In this document: piece by piece, positions 16,429 through 25,625 of the stretch
How the letters are laid out: every line of letters begins with the position of its first letter
Numbering within the stretch: position 1 is the first letter of the stretch
Assembly (NCBI GenBank): GCA_025454395.1
Contig: JALOOM010000074.1
Span: 1 to 38,356 of the forward strand
Reading direction: 5' to 3'
Source of the DNA: Elainella sp. Prado103
GTDB taxonomy: Bacteria; Cyanobacteriota; Cyanobacteriia; Elainellales; Elainellaceae
Length of the DNA: 38,356 nucleotides
Program-made: the position numbers and the translations under genes
Notes under the pieces: model-generated
What the model was told of the DNA's origin: nothing
Database searches by the model: none
The model's input: the letters and a program-made list of their open reading frames with translations, nothing else

Positions 16429-17913
16429 TCAACGTCTCTGATTACGCCGTTCTTGCAGCCGTAGCAAATTTTCAGCATGAACTTCGCGGCTGATCGGGTA
16501 AAGGTAGGCCAGCACCAGTCCACCGATCAGGGCCAGCGTGGGTAGGGGGCCGATCGCCAGACGAATGGCCAAAATGGCCGAATCGGGCTGGGTCGGAATG
16601 GGTTGACAGGGGACACGCTCCCGAAAACCAGCGGACTCTAAGCCGATCCCCAAAATAAAGAGCGCCACTGCCAGCCCCATCTTTTGCAGCAGCACCATAA
16701 AGGCGTAAAACACCCCTTCGCGACGCTGCCCAGTTTCCAGCTCATCGACTTCAATCACATCTGGCACCATCGACCAAGGAATCAGGTAAGCCGTGGAAAC
16801 CCCTACCCCTGCCATCACTGCCAATAGATACATCCAGCTAATTTGCCCTGGCTGAAGAAAAAACAGTCCGGCTTGGGCAATAATCCACAAACTCATGCCC
16901 ATAAAGTAGACCGCTTTTTTGCCATAGCGCTGACTGACTGCACTCCAGACATAGAGCATCAGCAGGGCTGTACCTTGAACGGCGATCGTCACCCGAATGA
17001 AGTCGCTTTCTTGGAGCTGCATGCGGCTGACAATGAAGTAAGGAATAATCGAGGCGGTGACTTGAACCGCTAACCAGGAGCAAAAATAGATACCGATCAC
17101 ATAGCGGAAGGGGCGATTGTTCAGTGCCACCCGTAATTGCTCTCGAAACGGCAATGATTCACTGTCTGGTTCAGGCACTGAAGTAGACTGGCCGGACTGA
17201 TGCCCCAACACACGCTGGCAGGTGCCAAACACACACCAATAGAGGGGGAGTACCGATAAGACCGCGATCACGCCTCCCAAAACAACATATTGCCAGGCAC
17301 CATTGTTACAGCCGCCGTCTGTAGCAGTTTCCGGCTGCACCAGGGCAAAGATGAGCTGAGCCAAAATCAGCGATAGGATGCTGCCGCCGATCGAAAAGCC
17401 AAACCGAAAGCTGGTGAGGCTGGTGCGTTCATTATAATCCTGGGTCAGTTCGGGGGTCAGAGCCGTGTAGGGCAAGTTCACCATCGTATAGAAGGTGTTA
17501 AACAGGATGCTAACCACCACGTAATAGGCAAACAAGCTCCAAGCGTTGACCGTGGCATTGGCACTAAACTGCGGCACCAGCCATTGCAGAAAAAAGGTAA
17601 TACCAAATGGGATCGCCCCAAACAAAATCCAGGGATAACGCCGCCCCCAGCGCGCCGATCGCGTTCGATCGCTCAACACGCCTACGATTGGATCGTTCAC
17701 TGCATCCCAGATTTTGCCGATCATCAGGATGCCGCCCGCCAAACCGGCATTCAGCCCTGCCACATTGGTGAAGAAATACAGCAGGAAAAACGACAAGAGA
17801 TTCGTGGTCATGGCGGGGCCCAGATCACCTGCGCCGTAGGCTAGCTTGGTGCTGAAACTGAGGGGCTGGGCTGGATTGGTCGCAGGATGGGCTGGGGGAG
17901 AAACATCAGACAT
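16429..17913 (-). CDS. MFS transporter of the GPH (MelB-like) cation symporter family
   Basis: A 494-residue integral membrane protein with about 12 predicted helices. Family marks are the first helix LAYGAGDLGPAM, the loop MIGKIWDAVNDPIVGVLSDRTRSARWGRRYPWILFGAIPFG (split across about 66-107), NLPYTALTPELTQDYNERTSLTSFRF (split), and the second-half RREGVFYAFMVLLQKMGLAVALFI (split). GPH carriers usually move glycosides, pentosides or hexuronides with H+ or Na+. The substrate cannot be told here, and no sugar genes are adjacent. The C-terminal end has the PISREVHAENLLRLQERR tail. Confidence 0.88.
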   Translation of the reverse strand: MSDVSPPAHPATNPAQPLSFSTKLAYGAGDLGPAMTTNLLSFFLLYFFTNVAGLNAGLAGGILMIGKIWDAVNDPIVGVLSDRTRSARWGRRYPWILFGAIPFGITFFLQWLVPQFSANATVNAWSLFAYYVVVSILFNTFYTMVNLPYTALTPELTQDYNERTSLTSFRFGFSIGGSILSLILAQLIFALVQPETATDGGCNNGAWQYVVLGGVIAVLSVLPLYWCVFGTCQRVLGHQSGQSTSVPEPDSESLPFREQLRVALNNRPFRYVIGIYFCSWLAVQVTASIIPYFIVSRMQLQESDFIRVTIAVQGTALLMLYVWSAVSQRYGKKAVYFMGMSLWIIAQAGLFFLQPGQISWMYLLAVMAGVGVSTAYLIPWSMVPDVIEVDELETGQRREGVFYAFMVLLQKMGLAVALFILGIGLESAGFRERVPCQPIPTQPDSAILAIRLAIGPLPTLALIGGLVLAYLYPISREVHAENLLRLQERRNQRR

Positions 17914-18096
17914 AGCAGGCAGGGAAATCGGTAGAACATCTAGCTTGCAAGTCCAGTGTATGCGAGATTGCTAGCCATGAATTTCGCTGACTATGCCAGA
18001 TTTAGCTCCCCAGCGATCCCTTGCATTCCCCGACCAGAATTGCCCACCGCCATCACATGCGCATCGATCGATTCGCATCGATCGAATAGTCTGGCG

Positions 18097-19779
18097 CTAG
18101 AGATTGAGATCGGTGACTGCACCCAAATTGCTCGCCGACACCAGCTTGGCATATTTAGCTAATACCCCGCTGGTATAGCGTGGGGCGGGCGGTTGCCACT
18201 GGGCGCGCCGTTCGGCCAATTCTTGATCCGAGAGCTTCACCTCTAGCAAGCGAGCATCGGCATCGATCGTCACCAAATCCCCTTCCTGCACCAGGGCGAT
18301 CGGCCCACCCACAAAAGCTTCCGGAGCCACATGCCCCACCACCATGCCATAGGTGCCGCCAGAGAATCGCCCGTCGGTAATTAACCCGACCGAATCACCG
18401 AGACCCGCCCCGATGATCGCCGCAGTGGGAGCCAGCATCTCCCGCATTCCGGGCCCACCCTTTGGCCCTTCATAGCGAATGATCAGCACATCGCCAGGCT
18501 GGATCTGGTTTGCCAGGATCGCGGCCAGACAAGCTTCTTCCGATTCAAACACCCGCGCCGGGCCGGTAATCTGACGATTTTTGATGCCTGTGAGTTTAGC
18601 CACCGATCCATCCGGAGCCAAATTGCCGCGCAGAATCCCCAAATGCCCTTCGCGATACATTGGGTTGCTCCAGGGACGAATCACATCTTGATCAGCACGG
18701 GGTTCTTCGGGAATATCCTTTAATAGTTCGGCGATCGTCTGTCCAGTAATTGTGATGCAGTCCCCATGCAGCAAACCATGAGCCAGCAGCATTTTCATCA
18801 CCTGTGGAATGCCACCTGCCTGATGTAGATCAGTTGCCACATAGCGACCAGAGGGTTTGAGATCACACAACACGGGGACGCGAGCCCGGATCGTTTCAAA
18901 GTCATCCAGGGTCAAAGGCACGCCAGCCGAGTGGGCGATCGCCAAAAAGTGCAGCACTGCGTTGGTGGAGCCGCCGACAGCCATGATCACGGAGATGGCG
19001 TTTTCGATCGACTTTCGAGTAATGATGTCGCGCGGCCGCCGGTTAGCTCGGATCGCCTCAACCAGGGCTTTGCCCGCCATTTCGGTGTTGATGCCTTTCT
19101 CCGCATCTTCGGCAGACATGGTGGAGGAATACATCAGGCTCATGCCCATGGCTTCAAAAGCCGACGACATCGTGTTGGCCGTATACATGCCACCGCAAGA
19201 ACCAGCTCCCGGACAGGCATGGCGCTCCACTGACATCAGCCGCACTTCATCAATCCGCCCGGCGCTATATTGACCCACCGCTTCAAAGGCGCTCACAACC
19301 GTCAGGTCTTCGCCTTCTAAGTGACCGGGCTTGATTGTGCCGCCGTAGACAAAAATCGCCGGAATGTTCATCCGCGCCATGGCAATCATCGCGCCTGGCA
19401 TGTTCTTGTCGCAGCCGCCGATCGCCAGCACCCCATCCATACTCTGGGCATTGCAGGCCGTTTCGATCGAGTCGGCAATCACATCCCGCGACACCAGCGA
19501 ATACTTCATGCCTTCGGTGCCCATGGAGATCCCATCGCTGACGGTAATCGTACCAAACACTTGCGGCATCCCGCCACCCGCCCGAATCCCGGCTTCGGCT
19601 TTGGCCGCCAGCGGCGCGATCCCCATATTGCAAGGGGTGATGGTACTGTGGGCACTCGCGACCCCAACGATCGGCTTACTAAAATCGTCATCGCTAAAGC
19701 CGACCGCTCGCAGCATGGCTCGATTGGGCGATCGTTGCACCCCTTGCGTGACAGCGCGGCTTCTCAAATTCTCAGACAT
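18097..19779 (-). CDS. ilvD: Dihydroxy-acid dehydratase
   Basis: A 560-residue enzyme of valine, leucine and isoleucine synthesis that dehydrates 2,3-dihydroxy acids to 2-keto acids. The three Fe-S ligand cysteines expected for the [2Fe-2S] type are seen at about 50 (TPCNMG), 123 (GGCDKNMPG) and 195 ([13 protein letters not shown]). Other signatures are [28 protein letters not shown] and [23 protein letters not shown] at 19779 follows GGAGAGGAG and is preferred over an upstream start at 19824 that lies in repeat sequence. The gene stands alone. Confidence 0.96.
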   Translation of the reverse strand: MSENLRSRAVTQGVQRSPNRAMLRAVGFSDDDFSKPIVGVASAHSTITPCNMGIAPLAAKAEAGIRAGGGMPQVFGTITVSDGISMGTEGMKYSLVSRDVIADSIETACNAQSMDGVLAIGGCDKNMPGAMIAMARMNIPAIFVYGGTIKPGHLEGEDLTVVSAFEAVGQYSAGRIDEVRLMSVERHACPGAGSCGGMYTANTMSSAFEAMGMSLMYSSTMSAEDAEKGINTEMAGKALVEAIRANRRPRDIITRKSIENAISVIMAVGGSTNAVLHFLAIAHSAGVPLTLDDFETIRARVPVLCDLKPSGRYVATDLHQAGGIPQVMKMLLAHGLLHGDCITITGQTIAELLKDIPEEPRADQDVIRPWSNPMYREGHLGILRGNLAPDGSVAKLTGIKNRQITGPARVFESEEACLAAILANQIQPGDVLIIRYEGPKGGPGMREMLAPTAAIIGAGLGDSVGLITDGRFSGGTYGMVVGHVAPEAFVGGPIALVQEGDLVTIDADARLLEVKLSDQELAERRAQWQPPAPRYTSGVLAKYAKLVSASNLGAVTDLNL

Positions 19780-19812
19780 TGGTAGCTCCTCTCCGAACTC
19801 GATAAAGTTCCA

Positions 19813-19887
19813 ACTGGTCGTCAACTGGTCGTCAACTGGTCGTCAACAGTCTGGTCGTCAACTGGTCGTCAACGGTCTGGTCGTCAA
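19813..19887. repeat. 11-bp tandem array upstream of ilvD
   Basis: Three perfect units ACTGGTCGTCA (19813, 19824, 19835) are followed by three more copies of CTGGTCGTCA (19850s to 19887) spaced by ACAGT or ACGGT. The array begins 34 bp before the ilvD start codon, within its likely leader or promoter. The 575-bp gap 19780-20354 also holds a 15-bp repeat at 20148-20190 (unit ACGGTAACCAGGTTG) and otherwise no gene that I can see. Confidence 0.88.
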
Positions 19888-20354
19888 CAGCCAACAGCCA
19901 TTAACTCAGTTTCAGATCTTGCCGCTCTGATCCTGCCGGTAGGGGGCTTGATCGCAACTGCCCCAGTTTCAACCCTCAGTTATACGGCGTTGGCTATATT
20001 GCCCGGTTGCATGCATCGTGAAGCGACTCAACAGGCTCAAATTGCCAGGGGTTGGGGAGCAGATGCAGAACCGTTAGCGTCCCTATTTTACCGGACTGGG
20101 GAATGACTAGACCGATCGAACTCGTTGTAAAGGGGGTAAGTCGCGGTTTACGGTAACCAGGTTGATGGTAACCAGGTTCACGGTAGCTCACTGAACGAAC
20201 GGTTCACCAGATTTCCTCACTTTCTTGCTTTGCTGTATCCAACCCTTTATTCTGCCAAAAAGTATGATGTAGAGGATACTCAACCGTTAACTTAATTTTT
20301 TTGACAATTCAGGGCAAGCTAGATCCCACAAGCAGGTAATCGAGATCATTCACC

Positions 20355-21194
20355 ATGTACGTTGAAGAACTGCTGGAAGCTTACGCAGCAGGCAAGCGTG
20401 ACTTTCAAGAAGTCAGCTTAATTGGAGTAAACCTAAGCGGCAAAGACCTTCGTGGCATCAATCTCCGGCGAGCTAATTTGAGTCAGGCTATTGTGCGAGG
20501 GGCTGACCTCAGTTCAGCCAATTTGCGCGAAGCTCGACTAATCGGCGCAGATCTCAGTCAGGCAACGTTAATTGAAACCAATTTAATTGGAGCTGATCTA
20601 ACTCAAGCCAATCTGTATGAAGCCGATCTGTCTCGCGCCGGTTTACGGGGTACCCGTCTTGCCACCGCCAATTTGAATCGCGCCAACTTGCCGGAAGCCA
20701 ATCTCGGTGAGGCGAATCTCAGCCACGCCAACCTTTCGGAAGCCAATCTAAATCATGCCAGTCTGCACCGCGCTAAACTCATCGCCATCGACCTGACCCG
20801 AGCGATTCTGGAAGGAGCCAATTTGTCCAATGCGATCCTCAGTAATGCCATTCTAGAAGGGGCTAATTTGGTAGACATTATTGGGCATGGTGCCACCCTA
20901 GAAGAAGCTGACCTCCGTGAAGCAGATCTCAGCCGAGCCAAACTGATCGGTGCCAATTTAATTAATGCCAATTTAGGGCGGGCCAATGCTCGAGCTGCCA
21001 ATCTGAGTTGGACTTCGCTGCGGGGGGCTAACCTGCGCCGAACCAACCTTTATCGGGCTCAGTTGAGCTGGGCTAACCTCAGCGAAGCTGATCTGAGTGA
21101 GGCAGTGCTGATCAGCGCCAATATTAATCAAGCCAACCTGCATAATACGGATCTGACGGGAACGATTATGCCCAGTGGTGCAACCCATGAGTGA
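20355..21194 (+). CDS. Pentapeptide-repeat protein
   Basis: A 279-residue soluble protein. After an N-terminal segment (MYVEELLEAYAAGKRDF) typical of the cyanobacterial group, residues about 21-272 are an almost unbroken run of some 50 A(D/N)LXX pentapeptides (ANLSQ, ADLSS, ANLRE, ADLSQ and so on), forming a right-handed quadrilateral beta-helix. A short break at VDIIGHGATLEEA may mark a loop. The function of these proteins is mostly unknown; a few mimic DNA and protect gyrase. No transmembrane segment is present. It has no obvious operon partner and lies 348 bp before pilT. Confidence 0.92.
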   Translation: MYVEELLEAYAAGKRDFQEVSLIGVNLSGKDLRGINLRRANLSQAIVRGADLSSANLREARLIGADLSQATLIETNLIGADLTQANLYEADLSRAGLRGTRLATANLNRANLPEANLGEANLSHANLSEANLNHASLHRAKLIAIDLTRAILEGANLSNAILSNAILEGANLVDIIGHGATLEEADLREADLSRAKLIGANLINANLGRANARAANLSWTSLRGANLRRTNLYRAQLSWANLSEADLSEAVLISANINQANLHNTDLTGTIMPSGATHE

Positions 21195-21424
21195 TGGCTA
21201 AAGCCATGCAAGCGACGGTTAAATTCAGCCCATAACCGTAATCTGCTTTCATGGCAGTTTTATGCTGAGTATGGAAAATTACCTGGATCGACTGAGGGAT
21301 CGCATAGCAAGGATCAGATATTTAGGGCAGACTGGTAGAAATCTGGTAGAAAATCTGAGGTTTTGGGCAGGTTAACAGAGTCGGGTTTGAATATCAAGTT
21401 TATTTAACCGCGACTGTGTCTGGA

Positions 21425-21523
21425 TGTATTCGTCCTGAATCATCTGTCTTGAGTTATTTGCCTTAAAGCATTGATCCTGAAGTATTTGTCCTGAAGTATT
21501 TGTCCTGAAGTATTGTCTTAACG
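21425..21523. repeat. 14/15-bp tandem array in the pilT leader
   Basis: Seven units of 13-15 bp end 20 bases before the pilT start codon. Two are identical (TATTTGTCCTGAAG at 21483 and 21497) and the others drift outward, for example TCATCTGTCTTGAG and CATTGATCCTGAAG. The array occupies the last third of the 348-bp gap 21195-21542; I see no gene in that gap. Copy number could change leader length of pilT without touching the start. Confidence 0.85.
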
Positions 21524-21542
21524 CATTACCAATAGGTGGTCT

Positions 21543-22904
21543 ATGACTGATGCACAACGCCCGATGACTCCGCCTTCTGCCCCTCGTGTGCCGCCGCCGC
21601 CGAATCGAGCGATGGCGCAAGTTCCGCCAGGAGTTGCCCAGCCTATGCCTCCCAAAATGCCACCGCAGATGCCACCGCAAATGCCGCCACAAATGCCACC
21701 ACAAATGCCGCCACAAGCCACGTCACCCCAAACCATGCCCATCCCACCGGCTGGAGGTAATCCGGGAGTGCGTCCAGTGGCAGCGGGACATCGGCCTGCT
21801 CCTCCCCCAGCCGTGATGCGGGGTCGAGCCAAGCCAATCTCAGGACAACCGACCATGGAACAATTGGTGAAGGAAGCGTTCGATAAGGGCTTTTCGGACA
21901 TCCATACCGGCGTGGGTGAAGTGCCGCGCTTCCGGAACCGGGGTGAAATTGAGGTGACTGATTATCCCGTCACCGATCGCGAAACTTTCTTCAGTTGGCT
22001 CAAGGAAATTTTGGGTGACGAGGAAATTAGCCGCTTCCAAGATACCTTAGACTTTGATGGTGCGACGCAGTACGAATTTGCCCGTGTTCGGATCAATATC
22101 TTCGATTCGCTACGCGGCCCAGCCATGGTAATGCGATTGATTCCGCTGAAAATCTTGACCATGGAGCAACTCAACCTGCCCCCAGTCTTCAAAGATGTTT
22201 GCCACTATCACAAAGGGCTGATCTTGATTACTGGGCCGACAGGTTCGGGTAAATCTACAACTTTGGCAGCGATGATTGACTACATCAACAATGAAATGCC
22301 AAAGAACATCATTACGATCGAAGATCCGATCGAATTTGTGCATAGCAGTAAGAAGGCATTGATCAAGCAGCGAGAAGTGGGTATCCACACGCTCAAATTT
22401 GACAACGCTCTGAAAGCCTCGTTGCGGGAAGACCCAGATATCATTCTGGTGGGTGAAATGCGGGATAAGGAAACGGTGAACACTGCCCTAAAAGCCGCTC
22501 AAACGGGTCACTTGGTGATGGGAACCCTGCACACCAACAGCGCCGTCAAAACAATCGAGCGGATTTTGCAGCTTTATGAGCCGGATCAGCAAGGCCCCAT
22601 GCGAGTTTCGATCGCGGAATCTTTGGTGGCTGTAATCGCACAAGGTCTCTGCCGTACCACCGATGGTAAGCGAGCGGCCTACCATGACATCATGCTGAAT
22701 ACGGATGCGATCCGGGACTATATTCGGCGTGGTGAAATTGATGAGATTGAGGCGATTATTCCACGATGCACGTTTGATGGCATGTGTACGATGAACCAGT
22801 CCCTGTATAAACTGTATGAAGCCGGCCGAATCACTGAAGAAACTGCCTTAGAGCACTCACCGAAGCCCAACGAAATGGCACAGATCCTCCGAGGGCGAGT
22901 TTAA
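21543..22904 (+). CDS. pilT: Type IV pilus retraction ATPase PilT (PilT2-like)
   Basis: A 453-residue hexameric secretion ATPase that powers pilus retraction and twitching. Walker A is GPTGSGKST at residues 231-239, followed by the Asp box IITIEDPIEFVH, Walker B DPDIILVGEMRD and the His box TGHLVMGTLHTNSA. The retraction-type AIRDYI helix is present. Residues 1-95 are a Pro/Met-rich disordered extension with six MPPQ-type tetrapeptides at 35-58. No pilB or pilC flanks it, unlike the main cyanobacterial pilT, so a PilT2-like paralogue, which in Synechocystis affects phototaxis, is my inference. A strong terminator follows. Confidence 0.93.
   Translation: MTDAQRPMTPPSAPRVPPPPNRAMAQVPPGVAQPMPPKMPPQMPPQMPPQMPPQMPPQATSPQTMPIPPAGGNPGVRPVAAGHRPAPPPAVMRGRAKPISGQPTMEQLVKEAFDKGFSDIHTGVGEVPRFRNRGEIEVTDYPVTDRETFFSWLKEILGDEEISRFQDTLDFDGATQYEFARVRINIFDSLRGPAMVMRLIPLKILTMEQLNLPPVFKDVCHYHKGLILITGPTGSGKSTTLAAMIDYINNEMPKNIITIEDPIEFVHSSKKALIKQREVGIHTLKFDNALKASLREDPDIILVGEMRDKETVNTALKAAQTGHLVMGTLHTNSAVKTIERILQLYEPDQQGPMRVSIAESLVAVIAQGLCRTTDGKRAAYHDIMLNTDAIRDYIRRGEIDEIEAIIPRCTFDGMCTMNQSLYKLYEAGRITEETALEHSPKPNEMAQILRGRV
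21645..21716. repeat. 12-bp in-frame repeat encoding MPPQ units in pilT
   Basis: Six tandem 12-bp units from ATGCCTCCCAAA to ATGCCGCCACAA encode MPPK once and MPPQ five times. Unit three-base wobble differences show that the array is not brand new. It makes a flexible Pro-rich linker before the PilT core. Confidence 0.9.
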
Positions 22905-22972
22905 GCGATCTCTCAGCCTCGTCTTTCGCGAATATACACCCAATCCCACTTGAGGTGTTCCGAATGAAGTCA

Positions 22973-23012
22973 AGCCGATCCCATGGATTTTTCCCAACTG
23001 ATCGGCTTTTTT
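22973..23012 (+). terminator. Intrinsic terminator after pilT
   Basis: Perfect 8-bp arms AGCCGATC (22973-22980) and GATCGGCT (23000-23007) surround a 19-base loop and are followed at once by a T-run. It starts 69 bp after the pilT stop. Confidence 0.88.
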
Positions 23013-23054
23013 ATTTCAGGAAAATATTGGCCCAATTGGGATCGGATGAGCGGC

Positions 23055-23098
23055 AAGCGGTGACCAAGCGGTGACCAAGCGGTGACCAAGCGGTGACT
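23055..23098. repeat. 11-bp tandem array, 4 copies
   Basis: Four units AAGCGGTGACC (the last ends in T) lie between the pilT terminator and the KaiB-domain gene. A different 13-bp array follows 30 bp later. Confidence 0.9.
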
Positions 23099-23127
23099 AC
23101 GATACACTGGTCTAGAATCACACTATT

Positions 23128-23192
23128 GTGCAGCTTCCCTGTGCATCTCCCCCGTGCAGCTTCCCTGTGCAGCTTCCCTGTTGCGCTGTCCC
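23128..23192. repeat. 13-bp tandem array upstream of the KaiB-domain gene, 5 copies
   Basis: Five 13-bp units from 23128: GTGCAGCTTCCCT (units 1, 3 and 4), GTGCATCTCCCCC (unit 2) and a diverged fifth. The KaiB-domain frame stays open through it, which would add Cys/Pro-rich residues, but the ATG at 23224 after the array is the more likely start. Confidence 0.88.
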
Positions 23193-23223
23193 TCTTGCTC
23201 CACATCCCCCAATCGCTTTACCT

Positions 23224-24024
23224 ATGGGTCACGTCACCAACTTGGTTACTCAGGCCAGAGCAGTTAGCCCCACTGCTCAACCAACAGCTTTGTTTAAAGG
23301 CATTGTCCTTTTCACCCCAGGGGGTGATCTGGTCTATTGCATTGATCCAGAAAAGCAAAACCATTGGCATCTTCAGCTTTGCCTCTTCTTGCAAAGTTTG
23401 CTGGGATTGTCTGAACCTCCGCACTTTTTAGTGCCTTGCTTTACAGCCACGATCGATCGTTGGCTCGATCCACGCACTCAAACGGTTCACACTTTTGCAG
23501 AAGCCTATCCCCTAGTGTTACGGCACCAGTCTTTATTGAATGCCCTATTTGGCTGCACGCAAGCCGACTGGCAAATGCCAACTCAGTTCAGTGAAATTTG
23601 TGATCCGTTGCTGATCGCCTCTTATCGACAGCAGTTTCCCCAACTCTGGGAATGTCATGAGTTGGTTGCTCGCTTAGAATCTCCAACGCTGACGACTCCA
23701 CCTTTGGTGACACCGGCGATCGGTTTAACTCCATCTGGCTTAGAGCCCCATCTTAGCGATCATCAAGGCTATGTGCTCCGCCTGTTTGTCTCTGGTAACA
23801 ATGCGGCCACCGAGCGGATTTTGCAGACACTGCATCGATTATTAGAAACCCATTTAAATCAGCCCTACACACTGAAAGTGATTGATGTCCATAAACATCC
23901 TGAACAGGCCGAGCTAGATCAGGTAACCGCTACACCAACGCTGCTAAAAGTTTTTCCTCGTCCGGTGCGTCGAATTGTTGGCGATTTGAATAACCCAGCG
24001 GCATTATTACGAACGCTTCGGTAA
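23224..24024 (+). CDS. KaiB-domain protein with an extra N-terminal domain
   Basis: A 266-residue protein. The C-terminal 80 residues are a KaiB domain: YVLRLFVSGNNAATERIL at about 183-200, LKVIDVHKHPEQAELDQVTATPTLLKVFP (split) at about 217-245, and RRIVGDLNNP. The ATPTL motif and VRRIVGDL are close to authentic KaiB rather than to the SasA sensor domain. The N-terminal 150 residues (FKGIVLFTPGGDLVYCIDP onward) form a separate globular domain that I do not recognise, joined by a Thr/Pro linker near 153-180. A role linked to clock or stress signalling is inferred. kaiA, kaiB and kaiC are not adjacent. The open frame extends upstream to 23128 through repeats; ATG at 23224 is preferred. Confidence 0.85.
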   Translation: MGHVTNLVTQARAVSPTAQPTALFKGIVLFTPGGDLVYCIDPEKQNHWHLQLCLFLQSLLGLSEPPHFLVPCFTATIDRWLDPRTQTVHTFAEAYPLVLRHQSLLNALFGCTQADWQMPTQFSEICDPLLIASYRQQFPQLWECHELVARLESPTLTTPPLVTPAIGLTPSGLEPHLSDHQGYVLRLFVSGNNAATERILQTLHRLLETHLNQPYTLKVIDVHKHPEQAELDQVTATPTLLKVFPRPVRRIVGDLNNPAALLRTLR

Positions 24025-24088
24025 GCGACTTTGCAAGTTCAGGGCATTCAGTATAGAATCACACCACGATCGGTAATCTGAAGTAACT

Positions 24089-24132
24089 TAGACCAGTTAA
24101 AAACCCGTTAAAAACCCGTTAGAGATCCGTTA
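24089..24132. repeat. Stop-anchored 11-bp tandem array after fur, 4 copies
   Basis: On the minus strand the array begins exactly at the fur TAA stop: TAACGGATCTC, TAACGGGTTTT twice, then TAACTGGTCTA. Since 11 is not a multiple of 3, the four TAA triplets fall in all three reading frames. Confidence 0.9.
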
Positions 24133-24579
24133 GACCGGCAGTAAAGAGCGTTGACAACTGGGGCAAATGGCGTGAATCGTCAACTGGCAATCCAAGAGGT
24201 GATACCCTTCTTTTTGCGCTGTTTTCGCACCCATTTTCAGGATGGAATCATTCTTAAACTCGATCGTTTTGTTGCAGCGAACACAGATCAAATGATGATG
24301 ATGATATGGAGAAGGTTGATTAATTTCGTAATGCTTATGCCCCTCCGCCAACTCCAATTCACGCAAGATGCCCATGCGCGACATTAGCTTCAAGTTGCGA
24401 TAAATGGTGGACAGACTGATGGCTTCTCCCTCCTCTTGCAGGAGAATATGCAGATCTTCTGCGCTCAGGTGCTGTCCCTTCGGAAGATTCTGAAAAATTT
24501 GCAGGATCGTCTCTCGCTGCGGCGTTAAACGCCAACCCCGCTCATTTAGTTCAGCTTTGAGGGAGGATACAGTGTACAT
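24130..24579 (-). CDS. fur: Ferric uptake regulator Fur (FurA-type)
   Basis: A 149-residue iron-responsive repressor. The N-terminal winged helix (SLKAELNERGWRLTPQRETIL, split; then SLSTIYRNLKLMSRMGILREL, split) and the metal-binding C-terminal domain (HKHYEI, HHHHLICVRC, CPSC) match cyanobacterial FurA closely, more so than Zur or PerR. The CxxC pairs at 99-102 and 139-142 and the His cluster at 93-96 would hold the structural and regulatory metals. In cyanobacteria this protein represses iron uptake genes and is autoregulated; a Fur-box-like site lies about 80 bp upstream. Its stop codon starts a tandem array. Confidence 0.93.
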   Translation of the reverse strand: MYTVSSLKAELNERGWRLTPQRETILQIFQNLPKGQHLSAEDLHILLQEEGEAISLSTIYRNLKLMSRMGILRELELAEGHKHYEINQPSPYHHHHLICVRCNKTIEFKNDSILKMGAKTAQKEGYHLLDCQLTIHAICPSCQRSLLPV

Positions 24580-24658
24580 AAAAAATTTCCCTTCTCAATA
24601 GCGCTGCCTTAATGAGAAGGATAACAATTGCAGAACTTATTTTCAAGAGTGATTACTT

Positions 24659-24677
24659 ATTGAGAATAATCATTAAG
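24659..24677. promoter_or_regulatory. Fur-box-like operator upstream of fur
   Basis: The AT-rich sequence ATTGAGAATAATCATTAAG, about 80 bp upstream of the fur start, matches the right half of the classical Fur box (ATAATCATT core). A second AT-rich segment (AATGAGAAGGATAAC) lies at 24611-24625. Autoregulation of fur is usual, so the call is plausible, but the left half is weak. The rest of the 320-bp gap 24580-24899 shows no gene, and I find no FMN riboswitch before ribE. Confidence 0.55.
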
Positions 24678-24899
24678 AAGCCGCCAGAACAAAGAGAGAT
24701 CCCCAGGTCTCCATGGGGATCAAGTCGTTCCTACTTCAAGGTTTGAGAGACGATCGAACCCGAAAAGTTGTGTTCAGATTTGGAGGGAAAATTGAATTAA
24801 ATAAGAAAGACTGGCAATCAGGGCGGATTCAAGCTCGATTGTAATTCTAAATTGCTAAGCTAGAGGACAGTTGATAACTGATTCTGATTCTAAATAAGC

Positions 24900-25625
24900 G
24901 TGTTTACTGGATTGGTCGTAAGTCTGGGTACTCTCCGTTTACGGAGCGAACAACTGGCCGAAATTGCCTGTAGTTCCTCATCTGCCTCCATTTGGGCTGA
25001 TTTGGCGATCGGAGATAGTGTGGCGGTAGATGGGGTCTGCTTAACGGTCACAGAAATCTTATCCCACGGATTTGTGGCCGCCATTTCGCCTGAAACCGTG
25101 AGTCGCACCATTCTGAAATGGTCAGATGGAGCCAGTTCGGTCAACTTAGAGCCTTCTCTACGGGTCGGTAGCAAACTGGGTGGACATTTTGTGACAGGGC
25201 ACATCGATGGGGTGGGCTACTTGGAGGCTAGCGTGCAAACCGCTAATTCCTGGGAGATGAGTTTTCAGGTACCCGATTCGCGTGTTGCTCGCTATGTGGT
25301 TTCTAAAGGAAGTATTGCTGTCAATGGGGTGAGTCTGACGATCGCAACCTGTAGCAGCACCGGGGACTGGTTTCAGGTCGCCGTCATCCCGCATACCTAT
25401 GGGGAAACGAACCTGCACCTGCTTCAGCCCGGTAGCCCCGTCAATCTAGAAGCAGATGTTTTGGGTAAGTATGTCGAGAAGTTTCTGCGGCTCAACCCAT
25501 CGCACTGGGAGAACGATCGAGCGATCACCGATTTTGAGCAGACTCTCTATACTGCCAATTTGCCTACAGTGAGGGAAGAAGCTGGGGTGACGGCTGGATT
25601 TTTGGCAGAACATGGCTATCTGTAG
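24900..25625 (+). CDS. ribE: Riboflavin synthase, alpha subunit
   Basis: A 241-residue enzyme that dismutates two 6,7-dimethyl-8-ribityllumazine molecules into riboflavin. The N-terminal MFTGLV signature and two tandem lumazine-binding domains are visible: SVAVDGVCLTVTEI with GGHFVTGHIDGVG in the first, and SIAVNGVSLTIATC with IPHTYGETNL in the second, ending LEADVLGKYVEKFL. The C-terminal tail (about 200-241) is longer than in E. coli and typical of cyanobacteria. The start is GTG at 24900, required to give the MFTG N-terminus; the ribosome site is weak. The last codon and stop form the first unit of a tandem array. Confidence 0.95.
   Translation: MFTGLVVSLGTLRLRSEQLAEIACSSSSASIWADLAIGDSVAVDGVCLTVTEILSHGFVAAISPETVSRTILKWSDGASSVNLEPSLRVGSKLGGHFVTGHIDGVGYLEASVQTANSWEMSFQVPDSRVARYVVSKGSIAVNGVSLTIATCSSTGDWFQVAVIPHTYGETNLHLLQPGSPVNLEADVLGKYVEKFLRLNPSHWENDRAITDFEQTLYTANLPTVREEAGVTAGFLAEHGYL

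Noticed and set aside
19364-19930. A 188-residue plus-strand frame over ilvD
   Set aside because: It is antisense to conserved ilvD codons and then runs into the 11-bp array.
19813-23192. Possible CRISPR arrays at the direct repeats
   Set aside because: Units are 11-15 bp and adjacent with no spacers, and no cas genes are present.
23128-23223. Extended start for the KaiB-domain gene
   Set aside because: The added 32 residues come from the 13-bp array and are Cys/Pro-rich; ATG at 23224 directly precedes the globular sequence.
24580-24899. FMN riboswitch before ribE
   Set aside because: No conserved RFN helices or their invariant bases could be recognised.
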